Below are positions 7,818 through 16,585 of a DNA stretch of 64,000 nt, in pieces. The stretch comes from Flavivirga aquatica. GTDB taxonomy: Bacteria > Bacteroidota > Bacteroidia > Flavobacteriales > Flavobacteriaceae. The stretch spans positions 1 through 64,000 of the forward strand of contig NZ_MDJD01000006.1 in NCBI RefSeq assembly GCF_001747085.1, in the 5' to 3' direction. The position numbers and the translations under genes were made by a program. The notes beneath the pieces are model-generated. The model had not been told where the DNA came from, searched no databases, and worked only from the letters and a program-made list of their open reading frames with translations. Every line of letters begins with the position of its first letter. Position 1 is the first letter of the stretch.

Positions 7818-8135
7818 TTATAAAAGACCATCTATAGTATCTGTGTAAGTCTTTTTTGGAGCTACACCTACTTGTCTAGCAACTACTTCTCCATTTTGGA
7901 AAACTAAAACTGTAGGGATGTTACGAACACCGTACTTTGCTGCAAATTCTTGATTAGCATCTACATCTACCTTACCAACAACTGCTTTACCATCGTATTC
8001 TCCACTAATTTCTTCTATTACTGGCCCTACCATTCTACATGGTCCACACCAAGCTGCCCAAAAATCTACCAATACAGGTTTATCACTTTTTAAAACCGTG
8101 TCTTCAAACGTTGCATCTGTTATTTCTAATGCCAT
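7818..8135 (-). CDS. trxA: Thioredoxin
   Basis: A 105-aa classical thioredoxin with the WCGPCR redox motif (Cys30, Cys33), the buried Asp (LVDFWA) and the cis-proline in RNIPTVLVF. It reduces protein disulfides in the cytoplasm with electrons from thioredoxin reductase. A TAATTTTG -7 element on the minus strand at 8187-8180 puts the mRNA start about 35-40 nt before the ATG. The gene is monocistronic, with its own terminator downstream. Confidence 0.96.
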   Translation of the reverse strand: MALEITDATFEDTVLKSDKPVLVDFWAAWCGPCRMVGPVIEEISGEYDGKAVVGKVDVDANQEFAAKYGVRNIPTVLVFQNGEVVARQVGVAPKKTYTDTIDGLL

Positions 8136-8179
8136 AATATTTATATTTTAATATGTTCGTAAATTTATTTTTAATAACA

Positions 8180-8187
8180 CAAAATTA
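8180..8187 (-). promoter_or_regulatory. -7 element of trxA
   Basis: A perfect TAnnTTTG match (TAATTTTG) on the minus strand, 45 nt before the trxA ATG. The best -33 TTG (8213-8211) is 23 nt away, slightly long. The rest of 8188-8460 shows no gene. Confidence 0.5.
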
Positions 8188-8460
8188 GTCAAAAAATATT
8201 CTAAAGCTTACAAACTAACAATTTGTTTTGTTTATAACCATATTAGCTACACCTATTTAAATGTTTTTAATCCAATCACCTAACCAATACTTATTATGTT
8301 TCTACGTAAGATAAGGCGTAACTATCTTATTATTAAGATAAACAGTTCAATCTCATTCTTTTTTTTCAAAAAAACTGCTATTTAAAAATATTAAAAGCCT
8401 GTATTCTTTAAAAGAACTTATAACCAAAACAGTAGTGGAGTTAACATGACACGTTTATAA

Positions 8461-8518
8461 GCAACCAAAAAGTTGCGTATTAAATATATTTATTATAATT
8501 TAGCAACCGTAAAGTTGC
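8461..8518 (+). promoter_or_regulatory. Twin operators around the SRPBCC-ArsR operon promoter
   Basis: Two nearly identical inverted repeats, GCAACCAAAAAGTTGC (8461-8476) and GCAACCGTAAAGTTGC (8503-8518), lie 42 bp apart centre to centre, about four helical turns. A TTG (8473-8475) and an AT-rich TATAATTTAG (8494-8503) sit between and partly within them, so a bound dimer pair would cover the promoter. The ArsR-type repressor encoded two genes downstream is the obvious candidate ligand; that assignment is inferred. Confidence 0.7.
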
Positions 8519-8564
8519 ATATAAATCAAAAAAACGAATAATTAAGAGATTAAAACTAGAACTT

Positions 8565-8996
8565 ATGGAAGACATTATTAAAAAAGAAGTATTATTTAAT
8601 CATACTATCGACAAAGTTTGGAGTGCTATTTCTAAGGCTGAAGAAATTTCAACTTGGTTTATTAAAGCTGATTTTAAAGCTGAAAAGGGCTATAAATATA
8701 CTTTTACTGCTGAACCAAACGAAAAAGGATGTACAGTTATTAGTGGAGAAGTAAAAAACGCAAGCCCTTATGTTCTTATATATACGTGGTTGGTTGCAGA
8801 TACTAAAACAGAAACTACTGTAAAATGGGAATTAGAATCTACTCAAGATGGTACAAAACTATATCTAGAGCATTCTGGTATTTCAAATTATAAAGGAGAA
8901 ACTGCTGTAGCTATGTTTAATAGCTTTAATGGAGGTTGGGACAATTGCATCTCTGGTTTAACAAGCTATTTAAAAGACCTAGTAAATGCAGGATAA
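8565..8996 (+). CDS. SRPBCC (AHSA1/START-like) protein
   Basis: A 143-aa SRPBCC-fold protein of the activator-of-Hsp90-ATPase-homologue type. It starts with the usual strand and helix (KKEVLFNHTIDKVWSAISKA, then STWF) and ends with the long C-terminal helix (GGWDNCISGLTSYLKDLV). Such proteins form a deep hydrophobic pocket; the ligand is unknown. It is the first gene of a three-gene operon: its stop overlaps the start of the ArsR gene by 11 nt. The twin GCAAC-N6-GTTGC operators upstream suggest autoregulation. Confidence 0.88.
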   Translation: MEDIIKKEVLFNHTIDKVWSAISKAEEISTWFIKADFKAEKGYKYTFTAEPNEKGCTVISGEVKNASPYVLIYTWLVADTKTETTVKWELESTQDGTKLYLEHSGISNYKGETAVAMFNSFNGGWDNCISGLTSYLKDLVNAG

Positions 8997-9312
8997 AATC
9001 ACCAAACTTTTTAAAGCTATTGCAGATCCAACCAGGCGTGATATTTTTCACGCCTTAGTTATAGCAACCTCTGCTCTGTCGATAACTCAAATAAGTAATC
9101 AATTTGATATTAGTAGACAGGGTATCACTAAACATATAAAAACTCTTGAAGAAGCTGGTTTAGTAACAATAAATTCACAAGGACGAGAACGCTTTTGTGA
9201 TGCCAATACTAAACCATTGAAAGAGGTAGATAAATGGTTGAAATTTTATTCTCAATTCTGGGATAATAAATTGGATAGTTTAACTAACTATTTAAACTCT
9301 AAAAACACTTAA
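8986..9312 (+). CDS. ArsR/SmtB-family winged-helix repressor
   Basis: A 108-aa winged-helix regulator: FKAIADPTRRDIFHAL, then the recognition helix FDISRQGITKHIKTLEEAGL and the wing INSQGRERF. The ELCVCDL-type metal-binding Cys motif of ArsR/SmtB metal sensors is absent (SALSITQISN instead), so it is unlikely to sense metals. It belongs to the widespread group encoded next to SRPBCC proteins, where the SRPBCC partner may bind the inducer. It overlaps the upstream gene and precedes the next by 4 nt. Confidence 0.9.
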   Translation: MQDKITKLFKAIADPTRRDIFHALVIATSALSITQISNQFDISRQGITKHIKTLEEAGLVTINSQGRERFCDANTKPLKEVDKWLKFYSQFWDNKLDSLTNYLNSKNT

Positions 9313-9316
9313 ATTA

Positions 9317-9751
9317 ATGAAAGTTAAAAATAACGTTTCAAATTATTCAAAACAGATAGAGCTTTCTACTAACTCAGAACACTTATTTTATGCTTTAACA
9401 GAAGGACTCTCTTCATGGTGGGGAAAAACAAGTAATACCTCATTAAAAACTAATGGACAATTTACTATTCATTTTGAAAATGGCTATTGGTGGGCTTTTA
9501 AAATCATGGAATTTACACCTAATAAAGAACTTATATGGAAATGTATCGCTGGTGAACCTTTATTTAATAAAGAATGGATTGGACATGTACTCCATTGGAA
9601 AATAGAAGCAGCAGCAGACACAAAAGTAAAACTCAATTTTCATCAAATTGGTTTAACTCCAGACATTCTTTGTTATGGGGTTTGTTCTTCAACATGGGAT
9701 ATGTTTATTGTTGAACGTTTAAAAAACTATGTTGAGCAGGTAAAAAATTAA
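9317..9751 (+). CDS. SRPBCC (AHSA1/START-like) protein, second copy
   Basis: A 144-aa SRPBCC-fold protein, diverged from the one at 8565. It contains LSSWWGKTS, an HVLHWKIE strand and a STWDMFIVERLKNYVE C-terminal helix. It is the last gene of the operon, separated from the ArsR gene by 4 nt. No clear terminator follows; the next promoter/operator begins 15 nt later. Function is unknown beyond ligand-pocket fold membership. Confidence 0.85.
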   Translation: MKVKNNVSNYSKQIELSTNSEHLFYALTEGLSSWWGKTSNTSLKTNGQFTIHFENGYWWAFKIMEFTPNKELIWKCIAGEPLFNKEWIGHVLHWKIEAAADTKVKLNFHQIGLTPDILCYGVCSSTWDMFIVERLKNYVEQVKN

Positions 9752-9765
9752 TAAAATATTTTTTT

Positions 9766-9789
9766 AGTTAGGAATCCTTACTATATTTG
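9766..9789 (+). promoter_or_regulatory. Palindromic operator and -7 element of the CPVC protein gene
   Basis: The 17-nt near-palindrome AGTTAGGAATCCTTACT (9766-9782) abuts a perfect -7 element TATATTTG (9782-9789). A related palindrome lies over the promoter of the downstream MarR gene, so both are probably bound by the same regulator. Confidence 0.65.
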
Positions 9790-9820
9790 TTGTAATAATT
9801 AACAATTAAAATATATAGTT

Positions 9821-10054
9821 ATGAGTAAATCCATTTTTTATCACGCAGGTTGTCCAGTATGTATTAGCGCAGAACACGATATTATAGAGCTAATAGGCGC
9901 TAACAATGTGAATATTGTTCATATTGGAGAAGACAAATCTAAAATATCTGAAGCTGAAGCTGCAGGTGTAAAATCTGTCCCAGCTATAGTTACTCCCAAT
10001 GGAAATGTACTTCACATTAATTTGGGGGCATCTATGGAAGACGTAAAAGCATAA
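9821..10054 (+). CDS. Small thioredoxin-like protein with CPVC motif
   Basis: A 77-aa thioredoxin-fold protein. After the first strand (SIFYHAG) comes the redox motif CPVC (Cys11, Cys14), and the cis-proline appears in VKSVPAIVTPNG. It is shorter than thioredoxin and closer to glutaredoxin/NrdH-sized proteins. It probably handles thiols or disulfides in the cytoplasm; no partner is shown. It is followed by the MarR regulator with which it shares a palindromic operator, suggesting that it is the regulator's main target. Confidence 0.8.
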   Translation: MSKSIFYHAGCPVCISAEHDIIELIGANNVNIVHIGEDKSKISEAEAAGVKSVPAIVTPNGNVLHINLGASMEDVKA

Positions 10055-10087
10055 TTTTGCTTTTAATAGTTAGGATTACTAACTTTG
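10055..10087 (+). promoter_or_regulatory. Promoter and operator of the MarR-family gene
   Basis: TTTTG (10055-10059), a 20-nt spacer and TAACTTTG (10080-10087) form a good promoter. The 17-nt palindrome AGTTAGGATTACTAACT (10068-10084) covers the spacer and enters the -7 element, a typical autorepressor position. Confidence 0.7.
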
Positions 10088-10125
10088 CCTATCACTTTTA
10101 TTCTAGTGATAGGCATATTTATTTT
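10087..10125 (+). terminator. Hairpin between the CPVC gene and marR
   Basis: A perfect 10-bp stem GCCTATCACT/AGTGATAGGC (10087-10096 with 10105-10114) followed by ATATTTATTTTT. It can end the CPVC transcript. It also forms the start of the MarR mRNA leader, so it could instead act on that message. Confidence 0.5.
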
Positions 10126-10126
10126 T

Positions 10127-10729
10127 ATGAAAAAAAGTATATTTAATCCAAATTATCAAGAAAACGATATTTCTAGTAAGATTGTTGCTGGTTTAGAGCG
10201 CATCTCTGAAGCTTTTAAGGTATTACTATGGGAAAAGGCAAAATTATTAGGATTGAGTCCTATTCAAATTCAGACACTTATCTTTATAAATTATCATAAA
10301 ATTGAATTTTGTAATGTGAGCCATCTAGCAAAAGAATTCAATATTACAAAACCTACTATAAGTGACGCTGTTCGGGTTTTAGATAAAAAAATGTTGATAA
10401 CAAAAGTTTATTCTTCATCAGATAGTAGAAGTTATACTATTCAATTATCAGAGCAAGGAAAAACCATTGTTCAAGAAACTGAAAACTTTGCTCACCCATT
10501 AAAAAAACAACTAAATAGTATTCAAAATGATGATTTAGAATCAACATTTGAGACACTTAGTAAGTTAATTTACAAATTAAATCAGATAGGTATTCTAACT
10601 GTTCAACGGACTTGTTATGCTTGTAAATTTTATAAGAAAAACAAAAAACAACATTTCTGTAATTTATTAAATAAAGAACTTATAAATTCCGAACTACGTA
10701 TTGATTGCACTGAGTTTGAAGAACGTTAA
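10127..10729 (+). CDS. MarR-family regulator with a C-terminal four-cysteine tail
   Basis: A 200-aa winged-helix regulator. The MarR core spans about residues 15-145, with the recognition region LAKEFNITKPTISDAVRVLD and a wing SSDSRSYTIQLSEQG. It then carries an unusual tail with Cys163, Cys166, Cys178 and Cys194 (CYACKFYK...HFCNLL...DCTEFEE), arranged like a metal or Fe-S site or redox switch. The ATG at 10127 is chosen because an upstream in-frame start at 10085 lies inside the -7 promoter element. Autoregulation is suggested by the palindrome at 10068-10084. Confidence 0.85.
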   Translation: MKKSIFNPNYQENDISSKIVAGLERISEAFKVLLWEKAKLLGLSPIQIQTLIFINYHKIEFCNVSHLAKEFNITKPTISDAVRVLDKKMLITKVYSSSDSRSYTIQLSEQGKTIVQETENFAHPLKKQLNSIQNDDLESTFETLSKLIYKLNQIGILTVQRTCYACKFYKKNKKQHFCNLLNKELINSELRIDCTEFEER

Positions 10730-10756
10730 TTTATTCAAATTACTTTTCAACTAAAA

Positions 10757-13700
10757 TTAATTCAGTTTAAATTTCACATTCCGTGTCTCCAACTCATCGA
10801 CAAGCTCTTGGCAAACTTTAACTTTTAGTCTTCTACTATTCATCGTTATTTTTATTTTTTCCTTATTATCATAAACTAAAAAGGCTAGTGCTTGATTACC
10901 AGGATGCATACTCACTAATTCTTTTAGGTTCTCTATTTTCTTTTCATCTAAATCATCAATAGACAATTGTATGGACAACTTTTTAGCATAATTCTCCATA
11001 ACATCATGAAGCAACTGGAAACTATTAAACTGCAACCTTGGATCACTTCTTTTTCCTGTATCCTTATTTACCCATCCTTCACGAATAAATGATTTTACAA
11101 ATACAAAGTTATTACTCATTAAGAAATGTCTAAACTTTAAATACTCTTCACCAAAAACTCGAAACTCGAAACTATCTGTATAATCTTCAATAGTAAACAT
11201 AGCCCATCCCTTTCCTTGTTTACTTACCCGATGTTGCACATCTGTAACTACACCACCAAAAACCATTTCTCTATTTACATAAGGCTCCAGTGTATTAAAC
11301 ATACCTATTGTTGCATTACAAAATGTTTTCATTTCGGTTTTAAAATCATCCAACGGATGTCCAGAAATATATACTCCAACAACTTCTCGTTCTTTACTTA
11401 GCTTTTCCATAGTTCCCCACTCTTCGCACGGAGGTACTGTAGGTTCGGCTATTTGGACATCACTGGATGCCCCAAATAAACTTACTTGAGCCGAATTTTC
11501 ATTTTCTTGATGCTTTGCTCCATATTTTACAGCTTTTTCTAAAAAAGTTATTCCATCACCTTCATCATGAAAATACTGTGCACGATGTGCATCACCAAAA
11601 CCATCAAAACCACCTGCAAGGGCTAAGTTTTCAAAAGCTTTTTTATTAGCAGCACGCAAATCAATACGTTTTGCTAAATCGAAAATAGATTTAAATGGTC
11701 CATCTTTTTCTCTATGTTCTACAATGGTCATTACTGCTCCATGTCCTACGCCTTTTATGGCTCCCATTCCAAAACGCACCGCATAATCTTTATTTACAGA
11801 AAACTTATAAAACGATTCATTAACATCTGGTCCTAATACATCCAGTTTCATACGCTTACACTCCTCCATAAAGAAGGTAACCTGCTTAATATCGTTCATG
11901 TTATTTGAAAGTACCGCCGCCATATATTCAGCTGGATAATGTGCTTTCAAATAAGCAGTTTGGTAGGCAATCCATGCATAACAGGTTGAGTGCGATTTAT
12001 TAAAGGCGTAACTCGCAAAGGCTTCCCAATCTTTCCAAACTTTTTCTAGTATTTTTGCATCATGTCCATTAGCACTGGCTTGTTCCACAAACTTAGGTTT
12101 CATTTTATCCAGTACTGCTATTTGCTTTTTACCCATAGCTTTACGCAATACATCGGCTTCACCTTTTGTAAACCCTGCTAGCTTTTGGGACAAAAGCATT
12201 ACTTGCTCTTGATATACTGTAATACCATAAGTTTCCTTTAAGTACTCTTCCATGGCTGGTAAATCGTACTCAATCTCTTCGTCTCCATGCTTTCTACGAA
12301 CAAAACTTGGAATATACTCCATAGGTCCTGGACGGTACAGGGCATTCATGGCAATTAAATCTTCAAAAACTGTTGGTTTTAAATCTCTAAGGTGTTTTTG
12401 CATCCCAGGAGATTCATATTGGAATACCCCTACAGTTTCCCCTCGTTGGAATAAAGCATAGGTTTCTTCATCGTCAAGCGGAAAATTTTCCGGATCCAAT
12501 AAAATATCATGTTTTGCTTTTACAATTTTAACGGTATCCTTTATTAATGTTAGGGTTTTTAACCCTAAGAAATCCATTTTTAATAAACCTGCATCCTCAA
12601 CCACCGAGTTATCAAACTGGGTGACATATAAATCTGAGTCTTTCGCTACCGATACGGGAACGAATTTGGTAATATCATCTGGAGTAATAATTACTCCACA
12701 GGCGTGAATTCCTGTATTACGTACAGACCCTTCAAGCGTTCTTGCTAAGTTTAAAGTTTCGGCTGGTAAATCTGATCCATCAGCAATGTTTAAGAGTTCA
12801 TTAACTTTTTCTAACTCTTCTGCTCTAAACTTTGATGCTAATTCTTTTTCATTTAAGCCAAAAATTTTATTTAGCTTAGACATATTTGGTATTAGCTTTG
12901 CAATCCTATCGGCATCAAATAGTGGTAAGTCAAGTACACGGGCGGTATCACGAATAGAAGATTTCGCTGCCATGGTACCATACGTAATAATTTGAGCTAC
13001 TTGGTTGGCTCCATACTTTTCAATTACGTAATCCATGACGCGACTTCGTCCTTCATCATCAAAATCGATATCAATATCGGGCATACTTACACGATCTGGA
13101 TTTAAAAAACGCTCAAAAAGCAGATCGTACTTCATAGGATCTATATTGGTAATCCATAAGCAATAAGCTGCTACAGATCCTGCTGCAGATCCACGACCAG
13201 GACCTACCGATACGTCCATGTTTCGGGCTTCTCTAATAAAATCCTCAACAATAAGGAAATATCCTGGATATCCAGTATTTTCAATTACATTAAGTTCAAA
13301 ATCCAGTCGCTCTATAACCTCTTCAGAAAGTGGTTCTCCATAACGTTTTTTAGCACCTTCGTATACTAAATGTTTTAAGTAAGCATTCTCACCTCGCTTT
13401 CCTCCATCAACTAAATCTTCGTCATGTCTAAATTCATCTGGAATATCAAAGGCTGGTAATAATACATCACGGGCTAATTGAAAGGCTTCAACTTTATCTA
13501 CTACATCTTGAACATTTAAAATAGCATCTGGCACATCATGAAACAATTGTTTCATTTCTTCAGGTGACTTAAAATAGTATTCTTGATTTGGTAAACCATA
13601 ACGATACCCTCGACCCCGACCTATTGGTGTGGCTTGTTTTTCTCCATCTTTTACACATAATAAAATATCGTGTGCATTAGCATCGTTTTGCTTTTGGTAA

Positions 13701-15145
13701 TAGGTATTATTACTTGCTATGAGTTTAACATCGTGTTTTCTTGCTAATTTTATTAATGTAGGGTTAACACGGTTTTCATCTTCTTGATTATGGCGCATCA
13801 ATTCGACATACAAATCATCGGCAAATTCATTTTTCCACCAAACTAATGCTTCTTCGGCTTGATTTTCTCCTACATTTAAAACCTTACTAGGGACTTCTCC
13901 ATATAAATTCCCAGTAAGCACCATAATATCTTCCTTGTACTCTTGTATTAGTTTCTTGTCTATTCTTGGCACATAATAGAAACCATTTACAAAGGCATGA
14001 GATGAAAGTTTTGCTAAATTATGATATCCATTTTTGTTCTTGGCTATTAACACAACTTGATAACCATTATCTTTTCTAGATTTATCTAAATGGTTTTCGC
14101 AAACAAAAAACTCACATCCTACAATGGGTTTTATTTCTTTAACACTTGTTGTTTCACCGCTTTCTTCTGCTGCTTTTATTTTAGCCTTAGCTCCACTATT
14201 ATATTTATTTACTGTATTTACAAAATGAAATGCTCCCATCATATTGGCATGGTCTGTCAATGCTACTGCTGGCATATTATGTCCTCCTGCTGCATTAACC
14301 AAATCGCCAACACTCATTGTTGACTGTAATACCGAAAACTGCGAATGGTTATGTAAATGAACAAAATTGGCATCGGCTAAATCGGACGCATTTTGTTTAA
14401 TATCTTCAGAAGAAAGACTTGAACCCTCAGCCTTTTTTATACGCTCATGAATTTTAGCACTTTCCTTCTTAAGATTAATATGTTTTAAACCTATAAGCTC
14501 TATTGGAGAAGGATTTTCTTTTGAAAAATTCTCGAAATAATCTGGTTCAACATCTAGTTGTTCCTTTTTATATTCTCCTAAACGTACTAATTCGAAAAAA
14601 CAGCGTGTTGTTGCTTCAACATCGGCTGTTGCATTATGCGCTTCTGCAAACGGTTGATTGAATAAAAACTCATGTAATTCTGTAAGTGTTGGTAATTTAA
14701 ATTTACCTCCTCGCCCTCCTGGAATTTGACATAAACTTGCTGTATGCTCTGTACAGGTATCTAAAACCGGTAATTCTTGTAGTGGGTTTTCTACTGCTTC
14801 GCGCACAAACTCGGCACCCATAATGTTTAAATCGAACTTTACATTTTGACCTACAACAAATTTTGTCTTGCTTAATGCAATATTAAATTTCTCTAAAACC
14901 TCAGCTAATGGTACTCCCATCTCTTGAGCCAACTCTGTAGAAATACCATGTATTTTTTCTGCATCATAAGGAATATTAAACCCTTCTGGTTGCACCAAAT
15001 AATCCTGACTTTCAATACAATTCCCCATAGCATCATGTAATTGCCATGCAATTTGTATACACCTTGGCCAATTATCTGTATCGGTAATTGGTGCGTCCCA
15101 ACGCTTTGGTAAACCAGTAGTTTCGGTGTCAAAAATTAAGTACAT
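10757..15145 (-). CDS. dnaE: DNA polymerase III alpha subunit with fused N-terminal exonuclease
   Basis: The 1462-aa replicative polymerase catalytic subunit. Residues 1-185 form a DEDDh exonuclease (FDTETTG... HNATADVEAT), an N-terminal fusion common in Flavobacteriia that supplies proofreading in cis. A PHP domain follows (HLHNHSQFSVLQ), then the C-family polymerase core with the GPGRGSAAGS loop and the catalytic PDIDIDFDDEGR block near residue 690. A helix-hairpin-helix region and an OB-fold domain (VFGGVVTDVQHR) lie near the C-terminus. Length fits the fused form. It stands alone on the minus strand. Confidence 0.97.
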   Translation of the reverse strand: MYLIFDTETTGLPKRWDAPITDTDNWPRCIQIAWQLHDAMGNCIESQDYLVQPEGFNIPYDAEKIHGISTELAQEMGVPLAEVLEKFNIALSKTKFVVGQNVKFDLNIMGAEFVREAVENPLQELPVLDTCTEHTASLCQIPGGRGGKFKLPTLTELHEFLFNQPFAEAHNATADVEATTRCFFELVRLGEYKKEQLDVEPDYFENFSKENPSPIELIGLKHINLKKESAKIHERIKKAEGSSLSSEDIKQNASDLADANFVHLHNHSQFSVLQSTMSVGDLVNAAGGHNMPAVALTDHANMMGAFHFVNTVNKYNSGAKAKIKAAEESGETTSVKEIKPIVGCEFFVCENHLDKSRKDNGYQVVLIAKNKNGYHNLAKLSSHAFVNGFYYVPRIDKKLIQEYKEDIMVLTGNLYGEVPSKVLNVGENQAEEALVWWKNEFADDLYVELMRHNQEDENRVNPTLIKLARKHDVKLIASNNTYYQKQNDANAHDILLCVKDGEKQATPIGRGRGYRYGLPNQEYYFKSPEEMKQLFHDVPDAILNVQDVVDKVEAFQLARDVLLPAFDIPDEFRHDEDLVDGGKRGENAYLKHLVYEGAKKRYGEPLSEEVIERLDFELNVIENTGYPGYFLIVEDFIREARNMDVSVGPGRGSAAGSVAAYCLWITNIDPMKYDLLFERFLNPDRVSMPDIDIDFDDEGRSRVMDYVIEKYGANQVAQIITYGTMAAKSSIRDTARVLDLPLFDADRIAKLIPNMSKLNKIFGLNEKELASKFRAEELEKVNELLNIADGSDLPAETLNLARTLEGSVRNTGIHACGVIITPDDITKFVPVSVAKDSDLYVTQFDNSVVEDAGLLKMDFLGLKTLTLIKDTVKIVKAKHDILLDPENFPLDDEETYALFQRGETVGVFQYESPGMQKHLRDLKPTVFEDLIAMNALYRPGPMEYIPSFVRRKHGDEEIEYDLPAMEEYLKETYGITVYQEQVMLLSQKLAGFTKGEADVLRKAMGKKQIAVLDKMKPKFVEQASANGHDAKILEKVWKDWEAFASYAFNKSHSTCYAWIAYQTAYLKAHYPAEYMAAVLSNNMNDIKQVTFFMEECKRMKLDVLGPDVNESFYKFSVNKDYAVRFGMGAIKGVGHGAVMTIVEHREKDGPFKSIFDLAKRIDLRAANKKAFENLALAGGFDGFGDAHRAQYFHDEGDGITFLEKAVKYGAKHQENENSAQVSLFGASSDVQIAEPTVPPCEEWGTMEKLSKEREVVGVYISGHPLDDFKTEMKTFCNATIGMFNTLEPYVNREMVFGGVVTDVQHRVSKQGKGWAMFTIEDYTDSFEFRVFGEEYLKFRHFLMSNNFVFVKSFIREGWVNKDTGKRSDPRLQFNSFQLLHDVMENYAKKLSIQLSIDDLDEKKIENLKELVSMHPGNQALAFLVYDNKEKIKITMNSRRLKVKVCQELVDELETRNVKFKLN

Positions 15146-15282
15146 GTATTTAATTTATTTATTACGCTTTTTGTTTGTTTTAGTCTTAAATAACGAGCAT
15201 ATAAAAATACATAGAAATGGCACATATTTATAAGGAAATTACAAAGAGTTGTAAACAATATACCTGTTTAATTTAAAAGCTT

Positions 15283-15290
15283 TATTTTTG
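15283..15290 (+). promoter_or_regulatory. -7 element of the lactonase-family gene
   Basis: TATTTTTG matches TAnnTTTG exactly. It overlaps the first potential start codon (TTG 15288), which therefore cannot be the translation start if this promoter is used. Confidence 0.5.
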
Positions 15291-15392
15291 GAATTAATCA
15301 ATATTTTCATGAAGCATAATAACTTAAGCTCTTATCTTAAAGAATTAATTAATATGCCGACACCACATAATGCTATTAAAAAAACTAAACAC

Positions 15393-16454
15393 ATGAAATT
15401 ACAAATTTTATTTTTTGCCTTTACTTTTATCTTCTTAAACACTAAAGCGCAAAACACTCCTTTATATGTTGGAACTTTTACAAACGAAGCTAGCAAAGGT
15501 ATTTACCAGCTTCAATTTAACACAGAAACTGGAGAACTAGGCAATCTTGAATTAGCAATAAACATTGATAACCCTTCTTTTTTAGCATATTCACCAGATA
15601 AAAACCATTTATATTCTGCTCATAAAGATGGGTTCGTATCCTCTTATAAAGTAAATAAAAATGGTAAATTATCGCTTTTAACTCGGGTTAGCAGTCACGG
15701 TAAAGGCGCTTGCCATGTTGCTGTAAATAAATCTGGCGACAAAGCTATAGTCTCAAATTACGGAACAGGAACTGCTACTATTTTACCCGTAAATAAAAAC
15801 GGAAGTATAAGTGAGGCTACTCAAGTTTTTAACAAAAATTCTGAAAACAAAAAATCTCGAGCACATTCAGGTGCTTTCTTAAACAATGAACTTTATGTTG
15901 CTTATTTAGGAAAAAATGCGATTTACAGCTATGAGCTTTCAGATAATAAGGACAAGTATGAAGAAACCTCAAAATCAATAGTTGAAACTACAGGAAACCC
16001 TGGACCTCGACATTTCACCTTTACTAAAGATGGTAAATTTATTTATATCATTAATGAATTAGCTAGTACTATTACTTCTGCAAGAAAAGTAAAAAACGGA
16101 TATAAACTAATAGATAACATATCTACTTTAGATGAAAAATTTAAAGATGAAAACTTCTGCGCCGACATCCATTTATCTCATGACGAGCGCTTTTTATATG
16201 GTTCCAACCGAGGAGAAAATGCTATTGCAGTATTCAAAAGAAACAAAAAAACAGGAACCTTAAAGAAAATACAAAATATTTCTGTTCATGGTGACTGGCC
16301 GAGAAATTTCACCATTGACCCAACAGGGAAATTTATGTTAGTTGCTAATCAAAAAAGTAATAATATTTCTGTTTTTAAAATAGACAGTAAGACAGGAAAA
16401 CTTTCTTTTTTAGATAGTATAAATGCACCTTCACCTGTTTGCTTATTATTTTAA
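15393..16454 (+). CDS. Secreted lactonase-family beta-propeller (6-phosphogluconolactonase YbhE-like)
   Basis: A seven-bladed beta-propeller of the YbhE/lactonase family (353 aa from the chosen start). The family signature is clear: LYVGTFTNEASKGIYQ at the start, NPSFLAYSPDK, KGACHVAVNKSGD, GPRHFTFTKDGKFIY, and a C-terminal GDWPRNFTIDPTGKFML. The Met at 15393 is preferred over upstream in-frame starts because it begins a Sec signal peptide (MKLQILFFAFTFIFLNTKAQ). A signal peptide argues for a periplasmic or exported role rather than the cytoplasmic pentose-phosphate step. No operon partner is seen. Confidence 0.88.
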   Translation: MKLQILFFAFTFIFLNTKAQNTPLYVGTFTNEASKGIYQLQFNTETGELGNLELAINIDNPSFLAYSPDKNHLYSAHKDGFVSSYKVNKNGKLSLLTRVSSHGKGACHVAVNKSGDKAIVSNYGTGTATILPVNKNGSISEATQVFNKNSENKKSRAHSGAFLNNELYVAYLGKNAIYSYELSDNKDKYEETSKSIVETTGNPGPRHFTFTKDGKFIYIINELASTITSARKVKNGYKLIDNISTLDEKFKDENFCADIHLSHDERFLYGSNRGENAIAVFKRNKKTGTLKKIQNISVHGDWPRNFTIDPTGKFMLVANQKSNNISVFKIDSKTGKLSFLDSINAPSPVCLLF

Positions 16455-16508
16455 ATTATAACTATCTAAAAATCAAATAATCATAAAATTTATTTAAAAA
16501 CAAAAAAC

Positions 16509-16538
16509 TTTGTAATTCTAAATAATAGAGTATCTTTG
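16509..16538 (+). promoter_or_regulatory. Promoter of rpsP
   Basis: TTTG (16509-16512), an 18-nt spacer and a perfect TATCTTTG (16531-16538), about 47 nt before the rpsP ATG. Confidence 0.75.
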
Positions 16539-16585
16539 CACCCTCATTAATAACAGAGGTCGAGAACCTCAAATAATTAATTATT

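Noticed and set aside
10085-10126. Upstream start for the MarR gene
   Set aside because: The start codon lies inside the -7 element TAACTTTG and the added residues do not fit the family.
15288-15392. 35-residue N-terminal extension of the lactonase-family protein
   Set aside because: It begins within a -7 element and would bury the signal peptide that starts at 15393.
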